From Caballeronia sp. Lep1P3 (lineage in GTDB: Bacteria > Pseudomonadota > Gammaproteobacteria > Burkholderiales > Burkholderiaceae): 64,000 nucleotides of DNA. The stretch covers positions 2,232,001-2,296,000 of the forward strand of contig NZ_CP084265.1 of the NCBI RefSeq assembly GCF_022879595.1. Direction: 5' to 3'. The translations under genes and the position numbers were made by a program. A model generated the notes under the pieces. It had not been told where the DNA came from. It saw only the letters and a program-made list of their open reading frames with translations, and made no database searches. Positions 63,869 through 64,000 of this stretch are shown here, piece by piece. Numbering within the stretch: the first letter of the stretch is position 1; the number at the start of each line of letters is the position of its first letter.

Positions 63869-64000
63869 GCGATCCTCTCGGCGGCCCGCCGACGCCCTGT
63901 GCGTCGACGCTGCCGCGGCTCGAAGGCGACATGATACCGCGAGCCGCACTGCACAAGGCTCGCGGGAAACGGGCTCTCTTGCCGCGGATCAGGTGTTCTG

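Overview
This 64 kb window is G+C-rich chromosomal DNA of a beta-proteobacterium, almost certainly Burkholderiaceae (Paraburkholderia/Caballeronia/Burkholderia type). Pointers are the minC-minD-minE order, the fused hemD-hemX gene beside hemC, hemY and ppc, dcd next to an Orn/Lys/Arg decarboxylase, and protein sequences of burkholderial character. The genus is inferred from gene content; no 16S rRNA is present.

Layout. 1-3.7 kb: rph (5' partial), rdgB, hemW and an MFS transporter form an overlapping cluster, followed by tRNA-Ser(UGA). 4.2-15.1 kb: an accessory type VI secretion effector island with vgrG, a large rhs gene, an IS5-type insertion sequence, three small immunity genes of different families, a broken PAAR gene and an intact PAAR gene. 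15.5-21.6 kb: small secreted and hydrophilic proteins, an MHS-type transporter, an OpgC-like membrane protein and a ClC antiporter. 21.7-29 kb: minCDE, a GNAT protein, map, tRNA-Ser(CGA), serS and rarA. 29-33 kb: NCS1 (CytX-like) transporter, ureohydrolase and a LysR regulator. 33-40.5 kb: lolA, ftsK, trxB, an Smr protein, a UPF0126/TRIC membrane protein, a Pcm-like methyltransferase and a rhodanese. 40.5-50 kb: SGNH hydrolase fused to a bulb-lectin domain, the hemC-hemDX-hemY operon and ppc. 50-53 kb: a methyltransferase divergent from an XRE/MmyB regulator, then argH. 53.5-58.4 kb: a four-gene Csu-type (spore coat U) chaperone-usher pilus operon. 58.5-64 kb: bestrophin-like channel, glutathione S-transferase, Orn/Lys/Arg decarboxylase, dcd and a SodC-like lipoprotein.

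The most interesting locus is the Rhs island. After the Rhs self-cleavage motif the protein carries a short C-terminal domain that I read as a colicin E3-type 16S rRNA nuclease, with the Asp/His/Glu triad in the right spacing. An IS element of about 1.63 kb sits between the penultimate toxin codon and the immunity gene, flanked by a 9-bp direct repeat. Removing the IS and one repeat restores a toxin ending Glu-Pro-stop whose stop overlaps the immunity ATG by 4 bp. The toxin therefore keeps its catalytic residues but gains a 77-residue tail, and its immunity gene is cut off from its promoter. Downstream are two further immunity genes (Imm21-like, Imm10-like) without cognate toxins, and a duplicated 5' end of the PAAR gene. 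These look like traces of successive Rhs toxin-module replacements. No T6SS structural (tss) genes lie in the window, so the secretion apparatus must be encoded elsewhere.
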